Notes: generated from the letters alone by a model not told the origin. Positions 42,382 through 53,321 are shown, numbered from the stretch's first letter. The stretch is DNA of 64,000 nucleotides from Advenella sp. S44 (GCF_002810445.1 NZ_NEXS01000011.1:124001-188000); one strand, 5' to 3'. Program-made: numbers and translations.

Positions 42382-42981
42382 ATGACCAAGATTCTCGTAC
42401 TTTACTACTCCATGTATGGTCATATCGAGACCATGGCAAACAGCGTTGCAGACGGGGCCCGCCGTGTCCAGGGGACCGAGGTCACCGTCAAACGCGTTCC
42501 CGAAACGATGAATGAAGAAGACTTTCGCAACGCCGGCGGCAAAGTGGACCAGGGTACAGAGGTTGCCTCTGTCCAGGAACTTGCTCAATACGATGCCATT
42601 ATTTTCGGTACGCCAACCCGCTTTGGCAATATGGCTGGCCAGATGCGTACCTTTCTGGACCAGACCGGCAGCCTGTGGGCAAAAGGCGCCCTGGTCGGAA
42701 AAGTCGCAAGTGTCTTTACTTCGACCGGCACCGGTGGCGGCCAGGAAATGACGATTACTTCAACCTGGACAACACTGGCTCATCACGGCATGATCCTGGT
42801 GCCCATCGGCTACACAGACCAAGCACTGGCCGACATCACACAGGGTGCCGGCGGCACGCCTTATGGCGCGTCGACCATTGCAGGCGGGGATGGATCACGC
42901 CAGCCCGACACGCGGGAGCTCGGGATCGCTGCGCACCAGGGCGAATACGTCGCAAAAGTGGCTGTCAAACTGAAGGGATGA
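42382..42981 (+). CDS. wrbA: NAD(P)H:quinone oxidoreductase WrbA
   Basis: 199 residues of the flavodoxin-like WrbA family: [20 protein letters not shown] for the FMN phosphate, [31 protein letters not shown] and [20 protein letters not shown] are diagnostic. WrbA reduces quinones by two electrons and protects against oxidative stress. The ATG at 42382 follows AAAGGAGCTTATGC. Confidence 0.95.
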   Translation: MTKILVLYYSMYGHIETMANSVADGARRVQGTEVTVKRVPETMNEEDFRNAGGKVDQGTEVASVQELAQYDAIIFGTPTRFGNMAGQMRTFLDQTGSLWAKGALVGKVASVFTSTGTGGGQEMTITSTWTTLAHHGMILVPIGYTDQALADITQGAGGTPYGASTIAGGDGSRQPDTRELGIAAHQGEYVAKVAVKLKG

Positions 42982-43096
42982 CGACCAAGTACCGGCATGC
43001 GTCCAATGCACCTGCCGACCTTGCAAGAGCATGCGTCATTGGCTTGTCTGAACAGGGCAGGCACAGGATACTGCAACCAGAAGGAGACAAATAACG

Positions 43097-43702
43097 ATGG
43101 ATAAACCAAATCTGAGACGCCTGAGTGAATTTATTACAGCCATGACCACACTCATGGACAAGCAGATTGACCATCAAAACCCGCCAACAGGAGCCAAATC
43201 CTTATTGGCCGATCTGGTTGCACACGATGACTGGCTACCAGCGTTCTGTACTGTTCCCCACCCCACTTTTTATCAACAGTTCCTCCTTCACTGTGATCCA
43301 TTGGAGCGATTCTCTCTGGTCAGCTTTGTATGGGGTCCGGGCCAGCAGACCCCGGTTCATGACCATATGGTGTGGGGGTTCATTGGCATGTTGCGCGGAT
43401 CAGAAATTAGTCAGCGCTACCGCGCCAGACCGGATGGGTCATTGGCTGCTGCAGGTGATCCAGATCGACTGGAGCCGGGTATGCTCGACGCCCTGCTACC
43501 GGCCGAAGGCGATATCCATCAGGTATCCAACGCTTACGACGATAAGCCCTCCATAAGCATTCATCTTTATGGCGGCAATATCGGCGCGGTCAGTCGTCAT
43601 GTTTTCGATCCGGCAACGGGACAGCCAAAAACGTTTATCTCCGGATACTCTTCTGCCGTCATACCGAATGCCTGGGATCGCTCGGCTAACGCCGGAGCCT
43701 GA
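43097..43702 (+). CDS. mdo: Cysteine dioxygenase-fold thiol dioxygenase, 3-mercaptopropionate dioxygenase-like
   Basis: 201 residues of the CDO cupin family. The three-histidine Fe(II) site is seen in TPVHDHMVWGFIGML (two His) and SIHLYGGNIG (third His). FSLVSFVWGPGQ and the length match bacterial 3-mercaptopropionate or cysteine dioxygenases; the former is known from Advenella mimigardefordensis, which degrades dithiodipropionate. AGAAGGAG lies upstream. The exact thiol is not proven; cysteine or another mercapto acid is possible. A strong palindromic terminator follows. Confidence 0.8.
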   Translation: MDKPNLRRLSEFITAMTTLMDKQIDHQNPPTGAKSLLADLVAHDDWLPAFCTVPHPTFYQQFLLHCDPLERFSLVSFVWGPGQQTPVHDHMVWGFIGMLRGSEISQRYRARPDGSLAAAGDPDRLEPGMLDALLPAEGDIHQVSNAYDDKPSISIHLYGGNIGAVSRHVFDPATGQPKTFISGYSSAVIPNAWDRSANAGA

Positions 43703-43893
43703 TACTACGGATTTGTATTTTTTGGCAGAGCGTTGAATGCGTCCTGACCGCACCGCCAGTGGAATCACCATACCGTCCGATTCAATGCAGTGATTTTTCC
43801 GGCCAGCCTAATACCGAAGAAAAAACTGCGCGGGCGGCTTATGGTCGAATCGCATGAGTAGCTAACGCAGATTATTTCTGGCTCAATAGACAG

Positions 43894-43930
43894 ATGGCCG
43901 GCCAGCGAACGTTCGCTGGCCGGCCATTTT
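43894..43930. terminator. 34-base perfect palindrome, bidirectional terminator
   Basis: ATGGCCGGCCAGCGAAC (43894-43910) is followed directly by its exact inverted copy (43911-43927) and then TTT on the plus strand. It lies between the convergent thiol dioxygenase and trpA genes and could stop both. Confidence 0.75.
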
Positions 43931-43958
43931 CCAGTATTACATACGCAATGAGCGCCAA

Positions 43959-44768
43959 TTAGCCGCGCGCCTTGCGCACCGCCTGCGCCAACTCACTACA
44001 AAGGCCCAGTACGTCATCCCTGGCCTGGTCGCCGCTGCTGGCTTCAGCAATCTTTTGCACCAGCGCCGACCCCACCACCACGCCATCAGCGATTCGGGCG
44101 ATGTTGGCAGCCTGCTCCGGTGTGCGTATCCCAAAACCTATGCTGACCGGCAGATCAGTATGCCTGCGAATCCGTGTGACGGCTTGCTCAACATGCTCCA
44201 GGGTCGCTGAGCCAGCGCCTGTGGTGCCGGCAACAGAAACGTAATAGATAAAGCCGCCGGCATTACCCAGGATCTGCTGCAGGCGGGCATCATCACTGGT
44301 GGGTGTGGTCAGGCGAACAAAGTCGATGCCTGCAGCCTGCGCCGGAAGACATAGATCATGATCGTGTTCGGCCGGCAGATCCACCACAATCAATCCGTCC
44401 ACGCCGGCCTTACCTGCATCTGCAATGAACCGGTCCACGCCATAACGATGAATCGGATTGAAGTACCCCATTAGCACAATCGGCGTTTCATTATCGTTCT
44501 GCCGAAATTGCGCGATCATCTTCAGGGTTCTGGCCACATTCTGGCCGTTGCCCAGGGCTCGCAGACTGGCCAACTGGATGGCAGGACCGTCGGCCATGGG
44601 ATCGGTAAACGGCATGCCCAGCTCAATAATATCGGCGCCCGCTTGTGGCAACCCATCAAGAATGGCTGCTGCCGTATCATAATCGGGATCACCGGCGGTC
44701 AGGAATGTGACCAGGGCCGCGCGATTTTCATTCTTCAATTGCGCAAAACGCTGTTGCAGGCGACTCAT
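43959..44768 (-). CDS. trpA: Tryptophan synthase alpha chain
   Basis: 269 residues, normal length. Catalytic Glu49 ([11 protein letters not shown]) and Asp60 (MADGPA) are present, with the phosphate-binding glycines in [12 protein letters not shown]. It cleaves indole-3-glycerol phosphate to indole, passed to TrpB. Its ATG overlaps the trpB stop as ATGA. Other trp genes are elsewhere. Confidence 0.98.
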   Translation of the reverse strand: MSRLQQRFAQLKNENRAALVTFLTAGDPDYDTAAAILDGLPQAGADIIELGMPFTDPMADGPAIQLASLRALGNGQNVARTLKMIAQFRQNDNETPIVLMGYFNPIHRYGVDRFIADAGKAGVDGLIVVDLPAEHDHDLCLPAQAAGIDFVRLTTPTSDDARLQQILGNAGGFIYYVSVAGTTGAGSATLEHVEQAVTRIRRHTDLPVSIGFGIRTPEQAANIARIADGVVVGSALVQKIAEASSGDQARDDVLGLCSELAQAVRKARG

Positions 44769-45976
44769 GCTTGTTGCTCCTTCTCTTGGCTATGTTGCAT
44801 TACTGTTTGCATATCCTTGTCACCGCGACCGGACAGGTTGACGACCATCAGGTGGTCTTGGGGCAAAGAAGGCGCCTGCTTAAATGCCTCGGCCAGGGCA
44901 TGGGCGCTTTCCAGCGCAGGAATAATCCCTTCCAGGCGACAACATTGATGCAAGGCGTCAAGCGCTTCGTGATCTGTGATTGCGGTATATTGCACCCGGC
45001 CAATGCTGTGTAGCCACGCATGCTCAGGACCAATGCCCGGATAATCCAGACCGGCAGATATCGAATGCGCATCAATGATCTGTCCATCATCATCCTGCAG
45101 CAGGAAGGTGCGATTGCCGTGCAACACGCCGGGCACGCCCCCGTTCAGACTCGCGGCATGCTTGCCGCTTTCCATACCATGGCCGGCCGCTTCCACGCCG
45201 ATAATCTTCACCTTTTCGTCATCCAGGAAATCATGGAATAGCCCAATGGCATTGGAGCCGCCCCCTACGCAGGCAATAAGCGAGTCGGGCAGGCGCCCTT
45301 CCTGAGCCATCATCTGCTGGCGGGTTTCCTTGCCGATCACGGCCTGGAAATCGCGAACCAGTGTCGGATAGGGATGCGGGCCGGCCACCGTGCCTATCAG
45401 GTAATACGTCGTGTCGACATGGGTAACCCAATCGCGCAAGGCTTCATTCATGGCATCCTTCAACGTGCCTGTGCCCGCCGTCACCGGCAGCACTTGTGCG
45501 CCAAGTAATTTCATACGAAATACGTTAGCCTGCTGGCGGTCAATATCAGTACTGCCCATGTAAATGACGCATTGCAAACCGAAACGGGCTGCAACAGTGG
45601 CAGTTGCCACTCCGTGCATCCCGGCGCCGGTTTCGGCGATAATTCTTTTCTTGCCCATGCGTCGCGCCAGCAGTATCTGGCCAATGCAGTTATTGATTTT
45701 ATGGGCGCCGGTATGATTGAGCTCTTCCCGCTTGAGATAGATCTTCGCGCCGCCCAGGTGTTCGGTCAGCCGCTCGGCATAGTAGAGCGGACTTGGCCTG
45801 CCCACGTAGTCACGCTGGAAATAAGCCAGCTCTTTCTGAAAGTTTTCATCTACCCTGGCCTTTTCGTATTCGGCAGCCAGTTCATGAATCAGCGGCATCA
45901 GTGTTTCGGCAACGTATTGTCCGCCGAAGTCGCCGAACATTCCCGTCGGGCCGGTATCTGTGGTCAATGAAGCCAT
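44765..45976 (-). CDS. trpB: Tryptophan synthase beta chain
   Basis: 403 residues from the ATG at 45976 (AGGAGA upstream). The PLP lysine is in HTGAHKINN, and the PLP phosphate loop is [26 protein letters not shown] and [11 protein letters not shown] are TrpB signatures. It condenses indole and serine to tryptophan. The divergent trpI-like gene suggests activation by indole-glycerol phosphate, as in Pseudomonas. Confidence 0.98.
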   Translation of the reverse strand: MASLTTDTGPTGMFGDFGGQYVAETLMPLIHELAAEYEKARVDENFQKELAYFQRDYVGRPSPLYYAERLTEHLGGAKIYLKREELNHTGAHKINNCIGQILLARRMGKKRIIAETGAGMHGVATATVAARFGLQCVIYMGSTDIDRQQANVFRMKLLGAQVLPVTAGTGTLKDAMNEALRDWVTHVDTTYYLIGTVAGPHPYPTLVRDFQAVIGKETRQQMMAQEGRLPDSLIACVGGGSNAIGLFHDFLDDEKVKIIGVEAAGHGMESGKHAASLNGGVPGVLHGNRTFLLQDDDGQIIDAHSISAGLDYPGIGPEHAWLHSIGRVQYTAITDHEALDALHQCCRLEGIIPALESAHALAEAFKQAPSLPQDHLMVVNLSGRGDKDMQTVMQHSQEKEQQA

Positions 45977-46111
45977 CGGTCTCAATTCTCCTGTCGTGTG
46001 TCTTGTCCCTTGCATGGTGCAAAACCTGTTTACATACACAAAGGATAAGCCAGCCGCTGCAGAAAAAAAAGCGATAAAATAGCTTCAATACGTCAAATAA
46101 ACTCACATATT

Positions 46112-47005
46112 ATGCGAAAAGACATTCCTTCTCTTAATGCACTGCAGGCGTTCGAATCGGCGGCACGCCTGCTTAGCGTGAGCAAAGCAGGCGCTGAGCT
46201 ACACGTCACGCACGGGGCGATCAGCCGGCAAATCCGGCTGCTGGAATCCGCCCTTGGGGTCGCGCTGATCGAAAAAGACGGACGTGGCATAAAACTCACG
46301 GATTCGGGGGTTCTGCTGCGTGATGCCAGTGGCGCAGCCTTCGAGCGGGTGCGCGCCGCCTGCGCCGAGATTCGTCATCGCAACAGTAATTTGCCCTTTG
46401 TGCTGGCCTGTCCGGGCAGCTTGCTGGCTCGCTGGTTCATCCCCAGACTGGACAGACTCAATCAGGATTTGCCGCAATTGCGATTGCAATTGACTGCCGG
46501 GGAAGGGGAACTGGATCCTCGTAATCCCAATGTTGACGCGACGCTTTGCTTTGCCACCCCACCCTGGGCTGATGATTTGCATGTTTACGACCTTGGTCCG
46601 GAACACATCGGCCCCGTGATAAGCCCCAGATATGCAAACTATACGGCACTGGCCAGCGCCGAGGTCAGCTCACTGTTGCAGGAGCCCCTGATGTACCCGG
46701 CCTCCCGGCCACAGGCTTGGGCGCAATGGGCGCAGGCAAACCAGTTGCCCGCAGACAGTCTGCAATTGGGTACGGCGTTTGAGCATCTTTATTATCTTTT
46801 GGAAGCGGCCACGGCCGGGCTGGGCGTCGCTATTGCCCCACAACAGGTGGTGGCCGATGACCTGGCCGCACACCGGCTGGAAGCGCCCTGGGGCTTTGTC
46901 CAGACGGCAGCAAGGCTGAGTCTTTGCGTGCCGCGAGCGCGGTCCAATCAACGTTGCGCTGCACTGGCACAATGGCTAAGCAAAGAGCTGGGCTGTGGAG
47001 CGTAG
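46112..47005 (+). CDS. trpI: LysR-family regulator TrpI
   Basis: 297 residues. The helix-turn-helix region (PSLNALQAFESAARLLSVSK; LHVTHGAISRQIRLLE) and the sensor-domain motifs CPGSLLARWFIPRLDRLN and FEHLYYLLEAATAGLGVAIA are those of Pseudomonas TrpI. It is divergent from trpBA with a 135-base gap, the same arrangement in which TrpI activates trpBA on binding indole-glycerol phosphate. Confidence 0.9.
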   Translation: MRKDIPSLNALQAFESAARLLSVSKAGAELHVTHGAISRQIRLLESALGVALIEKDGRGIKLTDSGVLLRDASGAAFERVRAACAEIRHRNSNLPFVLACPGSLLARWFIPRLDRLNQDLPQLRLQLTAGEGELDPRNPNVDATLCFATPPWADDLHVYDLGPEHIGPVISPRYANYTALASAEVSSLLQEPLMYPASRPQAWAQWAQANQLPADSLQLGTAFEHLYYLLEAATAGLGVAIAPQQVVADDLAAHRLEAPWGFVQTAARLSLCVPRARSNQRCAALAQWLSKELGCGA

Positions 47006-47233
47006 TCATCAACGTGATGGATACACAATTGTGATACTAGTTCAACTGCCATAAAATATGCATACACTGTGTTTTCCTGTCTGCCGTCTGGGCCGGTCCG
47101 CAATCGCAATACGATACCGAGCTGGCAGTCGGCAGCAGAGCGCTGCGTTTATCCCTGTGATTGGCAGACGCGGCTGCTCGGTCGTAACCATGTAGCGTGC
47201 CGTCCGCGTCTATCTATAGCGAAAAGGAAATCC

Positions 47234-47620
47234 ATGATTTACCGCGTGCTCGCCGATCTGGTTCTTGTTATCCATTTTGCCTTTATTCTATTTGCCATAT
47301 TCGGGGGGCTGCTGGTTTTATACCGCTTGCGCATAATCTGGTTGCATGTGCCTGCGCTTGTCTGGGGGGCCACCATTGTCGGCGTCGGGGCCATTTGCCC
47401 GCTGACCCCACTGGAGGGCATGTTGCGGGATATGGCCGGAGAACAAACCTATGCCGGCAGTTTCCTGGAGCATTATTTGCTGCTCGCGATTTACCCACCT
47501 GGGCTAACTCGTGAGGTACAAGTGCTCCTGGCAGCCGGTTTGATTATCCTGAACGTCGTTATTTACTTGCTGGTGCTAAGACGCTACGGCAAGCGGAAAA
47601 CGCCCGACAGAACAAGCTAG
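47234..47620 (+). CDS. DUF2784 inner-membrane protein
   Basis: 128 residues with about four membrane segments. LADLVLVIHFAFILFAIFGG at the start, LHVPALVWGATIVGVGAICP LTP in the middle and the FLEHYLLLAIYPPGLTREVQ region match DUF2784. Biochemical role unknown. The ATG at 47234 follows AAAAGGAAATCC; the frame upstream lacks a ribosome site. Confidence 0.88.
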   Translation: MIYRVLADLVLVIHFAFILFAIFGGLLVLYRLRIIWLHVPALVWGATIVGVGAICPLTPLEGMLRDMAGEQTYAGSFLEHYLLLAIYPPGLTREVQVLLAAGLIILNVVIYLLVLRRYGKRKTPDRTS

Positions 47621-47675
47621 AAAACACCGGCAGTACCCTGCGTTTGAATCAGGATCAGATGTGCAACTGCCGATC

Positions 47676-47716
47676 GCCGACACTGGCTTATTTGGGGCGT
47701 TCAGGCCAGTGTCGGC
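47676..47716. terminator. 12-base inverted repeat between convergent genes
   Basis: GCCGACACTGGC (47676-47687) and GCCAGTGTCGGC (47705-47716) form a perfect stem with a 17-base loop. No T-run follows on either strand, so it may be a weak or Rho-assisted bidirectional terminator. Confidence 0.5.
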
Positions 47717-47727
47717 CGCTTCGCGGC

Positions 47728-48375
47728 TTACTTTTGACCAGTGAGCGTAGCATGACTGGTCATCAAATTCCTATAGTCGGGAATATGGTTGGAGAACAGC
47801 GTTCCCAGTCCTTCTATGTCATTGCGCCAGTCGCGATGCAGCTCAGATGCCAGCCCGAACCATGTCATAAGTTGCGCGCCGGCTGCCGACATGCGATTCC
47901 ATGCGCAATGGCGCGTGATCTCATTGAAGGTGCCTGAAGCGTCCGTCACCACAAAGACGTCATAGCCGGCCTCAATGGCTGACAAGGCTGGAAAGGCAAC
48001 GCATACTTCAGTTACCACGCCTGCAATAATCAATTGCTTTTTGCCGGTAGCCTCAATCGCCTTGACGAAGTCCTCGTTGTCCCAGGCGTTGATCTGGCCA
48101 GGACGTGCGATATAGGGCGCGTCAGGAAAGGCCTCCTTGAGCTCAGGCACCAGCGGGCCATTGGGGCCCTCCTCGAAGCTGGTCGTAAGAATTGTGGGTA
48201 GCTTGAAATAATTAGCCAGATCGACCAGAGCCAGCACATTATTTTTGAATTTATCCGGATCAATATCCCGAACCAGAGAAAGCAGGCCGGTCTGGTGATC
48301 AACCAGCAGCACTGCAGCCTGATCCTTGTCCAGACGCTTGTATGGTGTTGTTGATTTCGTGGGTGATGTGCTCAT
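47728..48375 (-). CDS. Isochorismatase-family hydrolase (YcaC-like)
   Basis: 215 residues. The catalytic triad is suggested by LLVDHQTGLLSLV (Asp), the middle lysine region and the nucleophile in AGVVTEVCVAFPALSAIEAG (Cys). It resembles YcaC-type hydrolases of unknown natural substrate. The pirin gene lies 87 bases upstream on the same strand; pirin-YcaC pairs next to a LysR gene are a common arrangement. Confidence 0.9.
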   Translation of the reverse strand: MSTSPTKSTTPYKRLDKDQAAVLLVDHQTGLLSLVRDIDPDKFKNNVLALVDLANYFKLPTILTTSFEEGPNGPLVPELKEAFPDAPYIARPGQINAWDNEDFVKAIEATGKKQLIIAGVVTEVCVAFPALSAIEAGYDVFVVTDASGTFNEITRHCAWNRMSAAGAQLMTWFGLASELHRDWRNDIEGLGTLFSNHIPDYRNLMTSHATLTGQK

Positions 48376-48462
48376 CGCTTAATCTCCTGAATGTAAAAAT
48401 ACTGCAACACACTTCGTTACGCGATGAGCGGGATGCCCATCGCGTTAAAAACAGCACTGCCG

Positions 48463-49341
48463 CTATGGCGCTGTTGTTTCTGACATCTGGCCAAAGCGGC
48501 CACTATTGAAGTCGCTGATGGCCTGGGCGATTTGCTCCTGGCTGTTCATGACAAACGGACCATAGCCGACAATCGGCTCATCAATCGGCTGGCCACTGAG
48601 CAACAGCACAACGGCATCGCTGTTTGCCTCTAGCGCCAAATGGCGATCGGATTTGTCCAATACCACCAGTTGACCTTCCCGTGCGAGCGCATCGCCATTG
48701 ATCATGACAGTCCCACGCAGCACGACTAGCGCCGTGCTCCAGCCTTCGGGAACCTCAAGCTCGGTCATGCTTTCCTGCGTCAGCCGCATATCCCACACAT
48801 GCATCGGGGTAAAAGTGCGCGCCGGCCCTTTCTTGTGTGCGTACTCCCCGGCAATCACGCGGACCGAGCCGGCATCGTTGGGTAAAGCCACCACGGGTAT
48901 GTCGCTATCGAGTATCGCCTGGTAACCGGGCGAGGCCATTTTATCTTTGGCCGGCAAATTTACCCAAAGCTGCACCATTTCCATTGAGCCGCCGTCAGCG
49001 GTGAACGCTTCAGAGTGAAATTCCTCATGCAAGATGCCTGCGCCCGCCGTCATCCACTGTACATCACCGGGGCCGATTGTGCCGCCCTGACCGGTCGAAT
49101 CGCGATGGCTCACCTCGCCCTTGTAAACGATAGTTACCGTCTCGAACCCGCGGTGCGGGTGTTGACCGACACCCCGTTTTTGCTGCGCCGGCGCAAAATC
49201 CGCCGGCCCGGCATGGTCCAGCAACAGAAACGGACTCAAGTGCTTGCCGTGACTTTGGTACGAAAACATGGATTTCACAGGGAACCCGTCTCCAACCCAG
49301 TGAGGGCGCGGGGCGCTATAGACTCCAAGTACTTTTTTCAT
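48463..49341 (-). CDS. Pirin-family bicupin protein
   Basis: 292 residues from the ATG at 49341 (AAGGAG six bases upstream). The N-terminal cupin has the metal ligands in HPHRGFETVTIVYKGEVSH and GAGILHEEFHSE. VGDGFPVKSMFSYQ and FLLLDHAGPADF are pirin signatures. Some pirins are quercetin dioxygenases. The longer frame to 49494 is not supported. The divergent LysR gene is the likely regulator. Confidence 0.92.
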   Translation of the reverse strand: MKKVLGVYSAPRPHWVGDGFPVKSMFSYQSHGKHLSPFLLLDHAGPADFAPAQQKRGVGQHPHRGFETVTIVYKGEVSHRDSTGQGGTIGPGDVQWMTAGAGILHEEFHSEAFTADGGSMEMVQLWVNLPAKDKMASPGYQAILDSDIPVVALPNDAGSVRVIAGEYAHKKGPARTFTPMHVWDMRLTQESMTELEVPEGWSTALVVLRGTVMINGDALAREGQLVVLDKSDRHLALEANSDAVVLLLSGQPIDEPIVGYGPFVMNSQEQIAQAISDFNSGRFGQMSETTAP

Positions 49342-49446
49342 CGTCATCTCCTTGTCGTGACAGTATAGATAGCATAAACTTGGAACGAATTTTGCGATAG
49401 ATCTAAAAACTAGCAACAGTGTTCCATTTATAGAACGACAAACCGA

Positions 49447-50352
49447 ATGCAAGACCTTAATAATCTTTATTACTTCGTGCAAATTGTCGATCACAAGGGT
49501 TTCGCACCTGCCGGTCGGGCATTGGGTATCCCCAAGTCTACGCTCAGTCGCAAGCTTAAAATACTGGAAGAAAAACTGGGCACCCGGCTGATTCAGCGTT
49601 CAACCCGGCAGTTTGGCGTGACCGATATCGGTCGCTCGTATTACGAGCACTGCAAGGCCATGCTTATCGAGGCTGAAGCAGCCCAGGCGGTCATTGACAT
49701 GACGCGGGCAGAACCGAGTGGGACAATCCGCATTAGCTGTCCGATTACGCTGCTGCAGGCGCATGTTGGTTGCATGCTGGCCGACTTTATGGCGCTGCAT
49801 CCGCGCGTAAACGTGTTTATCGAGGCTACAAACCGCAGCGTCGATCCGGTCGCCGAAGCCATAGACGTTGCGCTGCGCGTGCGTCCGCCCTCGATACAGG
49901 ACAGCAATCTGGTAATGCGCACCCTGTCTGATCGCAGCCAGTGCCTGGTTGCAAGCCCGACGCTCGTCGAGCGCCTTGGTCTCGCTACCGTACCGGCCGA
50001 CCTGGCAGATTGGCCCAGCCTGGGTCTGGGCCAGCCGCAACAGCAGTACACATGGACGTTGTTCGGACCATCCGGTGCCCGGGCCGTTATCCATCACTTC
50101 CCTCGACTGATCACAACTGACATGGTTGCGCTGCGGATTGCCGCCATGGCAGGCGTCGGTATCGTGCAACTGCCAACACTGTTGGTCTGCGACCAGCTTT
50201 CACAAGGCTCGCTGGTCAGGCCTTTGTCCGACTGGGCACCCCGACGCGAAATTATTCATGCAGTATTTTCTTCACGGCGCGGACAAATACCAGCAGTCCG
50301 CGCTTTGATTGATTACCTTGTGCAGCGATATGAAGCACTCGAAGAGGATTAA
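49447..50352 (+). CDS. LysR-family transcriptional regulator
   Basis: 301 residues. The winged helix (LNNLYYFVQIVDHKGFAPAG; LGIPKSTLSRKLKILEEKLG; RLIQRSTRQFGVTDIG) precedes the co-inducer domain (TIRISCPITLLQAHVGCMLA). It faces the pirin/isochorismatase pair with a 105-base gap, an arrangement seen in many proteobacteria, where it responds to quinone or electrophile stress in some cases. Confidence 0.92.
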   Translation: MQDLNNLYYFVQIVDHKGFAPAGRALGIPKSTLSRKLKILEEKLGTRLIQRSTRQFGVTDIGRSYYEHCKAMLIEAEAAQAVIDMTRAEPSGTIRISCPITLLQAHVGCMLADFMALHPRVNVFIEATNRSVDPVAEAIDVALRVRPPSIQDSNLVMRTLSDRSQCLVASPTLVERLGLATVPADLADWPSLGLGQPQQQYTWTLFGPSGARAVIHHFPRLITTDMVALRIAAMAGVGIVQLPTLLVCDQLSQGSLVRPLSDWAPRREIIHAVFSSRRGQIPAVRALIDYLVQRYEALEED

Positions 50353-50504
50353 GACAGCTGACCTAGAGCAACCGCATTCGTCATAATCCCTGATTCGCTC
50401 TCTGACGTGGACGCAAAGCAACGGCGCGCTGGGCTATATAGGCACCGATGCTACGCTGGCTTGATATGATAGCGATCAAGCAATCTCTCTTAGGATCTAC
50501 AACT

Positions 50505-51212
50505 ATGAATCACAGGGCGCTCGTCCTTTTTTCCGGTGGTCAGGATTCCACCACCTGCCTGGCATGGGCACTTGACCGCTACGAATATGTCGAAACCATC
50601 GGCTTTGCCTATGGGCAACGACACGCCGTTGAACTGGCCTGCCGTGAACAGGTCATCGAACAAATCCGGATGCAATTTCCAGTCTGGGGCGCAAAGCTGG
50701 GCGATGACCATATGCTTGATCTTTCAGTACTGGGGCAAATCAGCGATACCGCCCTGACCCAGGATAAAGCCATCGAATTTGAGCAAAGCGGTCTGCCCAA
50801 TACCTTTGTGCCCGGACGCAATCTGCTGTTCTTTAATTTTGCCGCTGCGCTGGCGTACCGCCGCGGCCTTCAAGTGCTGGTCGGCGGCATGTGCGAGACT
50901 GATTACTCGGGCTATCCCGATTGCCGCGACAATACGCTCAAATCACTGCAAGTCTCGCTCAGTCTTGGTCTGGACCGGCCAATGGTTATCGAAACACCAT
51001 TGATGTGGATCGATAAAGAAGCCACCTGGCGCATGGCCGGTTTGCTCGGCGGGCAGCCGCTAGTGCAACTCATTGAGGAACACACCCATACATGCTATTT
51101 GGGAGACCGGGAACACCGCCACCCCTGGGGCTACGGCTGCAATCGATGCCCGGCCTGCGAGCTGCGCCGCCACGGCTATGAACTGTACCAGCGCGCCCAC
51201 GAAAATCGTTGA
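50505..51212 (+). CDS. queC: 7-cyano-7-deazaguanine synthase QueC
   Basis: 235 residues. The PP-loop ATPase motif is [17 protein letters not shown] and the C-terminal zinc cysteines are in [13 protein letters not shown] with a further CYLGDREH. QueC converts 7-carboxy-7-deazaguanine to preQ0 in queuosine synthesis. The ATG at 50505 gives the normal start. No other que genes are nearby. Confidence 0.96.
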   Translation: MNHRALVLFSGGQDSTTCLAWALDRYEYVETIGFAYGQRHAVELACREQVIEQIRMQFPVWGAKLGDDHMLDLSVLGQISDTALTQDKAIEFEQSGLPNTFVPGRNLLFFNFAAALAYRRGLQVLVGGMCETDYSGYPDCRDNTLKSLQVSLSLGLDRPMVIETPLMWIDKEATWRMAGLLGGQPLVQLIEEHTHTCYLGDREHRHPWGYGCNRCPACELRRHGYELYQRAHENR

Positions 51213-51233
51213 TTCAAACCCACCAACTGAGCA

Positions 51234-52091
51234 CTAGGCGGGCGCGCTATTGATCGCCTTCCGCTCCTTGAACTGTGAAGGCGACACGCCGGTAAGCTGC
51301 TTGAACTGACGACTGAATGCACTGTGGTCCGCGTAACCGCAACTGGCGGCAATCTCTGTGATGGTCATATCCTGCGCCAGCAGCCGCAGTGCATGCTCCA
51401 GGCGTGTTTTCTGGATGAACTGCAGCGGTGTCATATGAAATATTTTCTTGAAATTTCGCTCCAGCTGCGACATCGACAATCCCGAGATCTCGGTCAATGA
51501 TTCCATTCGGATCACTTGATCGAAATGCGTGCGTACATAAGACTCCACCTTCTCCAGTCGTTCGTTAGTGCCCGGCTGATTCAATTCATCTGACTGGATA
51601 TCAACCGACACGCCCGCCATCGCAATCACATTGCCGCATGCGCCGTATATCGGCATTTTGTGCGTCAGACACCAGCCAAGCTCGCCTGAACTGTAAAAAT
51701 GCAATTCAAGTTTGTCAGCGATGCAGATTCCCGTTTTCAAAACCTGATAGTCCTGCTCTGTGTATTCAGTCCCCTGTCTGGTATTGAATACGTCTCGCGA
51801 AGGCCGTCCCAGCACGTCTTCGACACGATCAAGGCCACAACGCTTGGCCAAAGTCTGGTTGACCAGTACATATTCGGCACGCGTGTTTTTGATAAAGAAA
51901 ACGACGTTGGGCAACGCATCCAGAATAGGAGCCAGAATCGATAAGTGATTCAAAAGCGTATCCAGACTGTCGGGCCGAAAACTGACCGCCAGCGCATTGA
52001 TCAGTTGCTCAATGAACGGCGAATCTGCCTGCTTTTCTGAACCGGTTGAAGGCCGATTCGATAGAGAAATTCCGTTTTCCATACGTGTCAT
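51234..52091 (-). CDS. AraC-family regulator with PAS sensor, likely of hydroxyproline catabolism
   Basis: About 285 residues. A PAS-like region (about 60-165: [54 protein letters not shown]) is followed by an AraC DNA-binding domain ([40 protein letters not shown]). It is divergent from the epimerase gene and the rest of the hydroxyproline pathway, so it is probably its activator. The start is uncertain: GTG 52112, ATG 52091 and ATG 52082 are all possible and none has a good ribosome site. Confidence 0.85.
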   Translation of the reverse strand: MTRMENGISLSNRPSTGSEKQADSPFIEQLINALAVSFRPDSLDTLLNHLSILAPILDALPNVVFFIKNTRAEYVLVNQTLAKRCGLDRVEDVLGRPSRDVFNTRQGTEYTEQDYQVLKTGICIADKLELHFYSSGELGWCLTHKMPIYGACGNVIAMAGVSVDIQSDELNQPGTNERLEKVESYVRTHFDQVIRMESLTEISGLSMSQLERNFKKIFHMTPLQFIQKTRLEHALRLLAQDMTITEIAASCGYADHSAFSRQFKQLTGVSPSQFKERKAINSAPA

Positions 52092-52312
52092 TTCATATCG
52101 CCCGCGCTGCACTGAACTGCATCACACGGGAAAATCCCGATGATCGCCTTCGATGGCGCCTATTGGCGATGTTACCACCGGCGCGCAAACCTGGCTGTGC
52201 CGTTTTCGACGAAGAAGTGGAGAAATCGGTCAAGACACGTTGTGCCGATTCGATCAAGCTAATAAGCAATCGATCACTCATCAACACTTTCCATACTCGC
52301 CACTACGTTTTT

Positions 52313-53266
52313 ATGCACAACCGATATCAAAAATTGCACGTCATCGACTCTCATACCGAAGGAGAACCCACCCGTTTGGTTTACGCAGGAGCCCCCGATC
52401 TTGGCACAGGATCCGTGGCAGAAAAACTGGCCATTTTCAAGGGAAAGCACGACCGCCTGCGCCGTGCCATCATGCTGGAGCCGCGCGGCAACGACATTCT
52501 GGTGGGCGCGTTGCTATGCGAGCCCGCAGACCCGCAAGCGACTGCTGGAGTCATCTTTTTCAACAACAGCGGATATCTGGGCATGTGCGGTCATGGCACG
52601 ATCGGCCTGATCGCCTCTCTGGCCTATCTGGATCGCATACAACCGGGTGAACATACGATAGAGACACCCGTCGGCAATGTGCAGTGCACTCTGCACGACG
52701 ACGGCAGTGTATCGGTGCGCAATGTGCGCTCCTGGCGCTACCGCAAGGGCGTCACAGTACAGGTGCCCGGCATCGGACCGGTCACGGGCGATATTGCCTG
52801 GGGAGGAAACTGGTTTTTCCTCGTCAATCAGGCGCTCGCGGATATCCGCAGAGATAATGTTGAACTGCTGACCGGCATCAGCTGGGCTATTCGACAGGCA
52901 CTCGCGACGTCGGGCATTACCGGAGCAGACGGTGAACAGATCGACCACATCGAACTGTTTGGTTCGGCCGCCAACGCCGATAGCCAGAGTTTTGTATTGT
53001 GTCCTGGCAAGGCCTATGATCGTTCGCCTTGTGGTACCGGCACGAGTGCGAAACTGGCATGTCTGGCGGCCGACGAGCTGCTTGCCCCGGGACAGGTCTG
53101 GCGTCAGGCCAGTGTGATCGGCAGCCACTTTTCTGCGTTTTATCATCCTGACGCAAGCGGCGACGGAATCACGCCTGTGATACGCGGCAATGCCTATATC
53201 TGCGCCGAGAACCAACTGATTCTTGATGACAGCGACCCGTTCAAATGGGGAATTCCTGCGGCATGA
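52313..53266 (+). CDS. lhpA: 4-hydroxyproline 2-epimerase (proline racemase family)
   Basis: 317 residues. Both catalytic cysteines are present, in [10 protein letters not shown] and [10 protein letters not shown]; the CGTGTSA form is typical of 4-hydroxyproline epimerases rather than dehydratases, which have threonine at the second site. [13 protein letters not shown] is the family start. It interconverts trans-4-hydroxy-L-proline and cis-4-hydroxy-D-proline. The downstream genes carry out the next steps. The frame upstream to 52046 overlaps the divergent regulator and is not coding in my view. Confidence 0.92.
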   Translation: MHNRYQKLHVIDSHTEGEPTRLVYAGAPDLGTGSVAEKLAIFKGKHDRLRRAIMLEPRGNDILVGALLCEPADPQATAGVIFFNNSGYLGMCGHGTIGLIASLAYLDRIQPGEHTIETPVGNVQCTLHDDGSVSVRNVRSWRYRKGVTVQVPGIGPVTGDIAWGGNWFFLVNQALADIRRDNVELLTGISWAIRQALATSGITGADGEQIDHIELFGSAANADSQSFVLCPGKAYDRSPCGTGTSAKLACLAADELLAPGQVWRQASVIGSHFSAFYHPDASGDGITPVIRGNAYICAENQLILDDSDPFKWGIPAA

Positions 53267-53321
53267 ACGAGATCATTGTTCCAGACACCCCGGCCAGGCC
53301 CGAGCACCGGCGCAATCAGTC

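Noticed and set aside
52046-52312. N-terminal extension of the hydroxyproline epimerase
   Set aside because: The family begins at the chosen ATG ([19 protein letters not shown]); the extension overlaps the divergent regulator gene.
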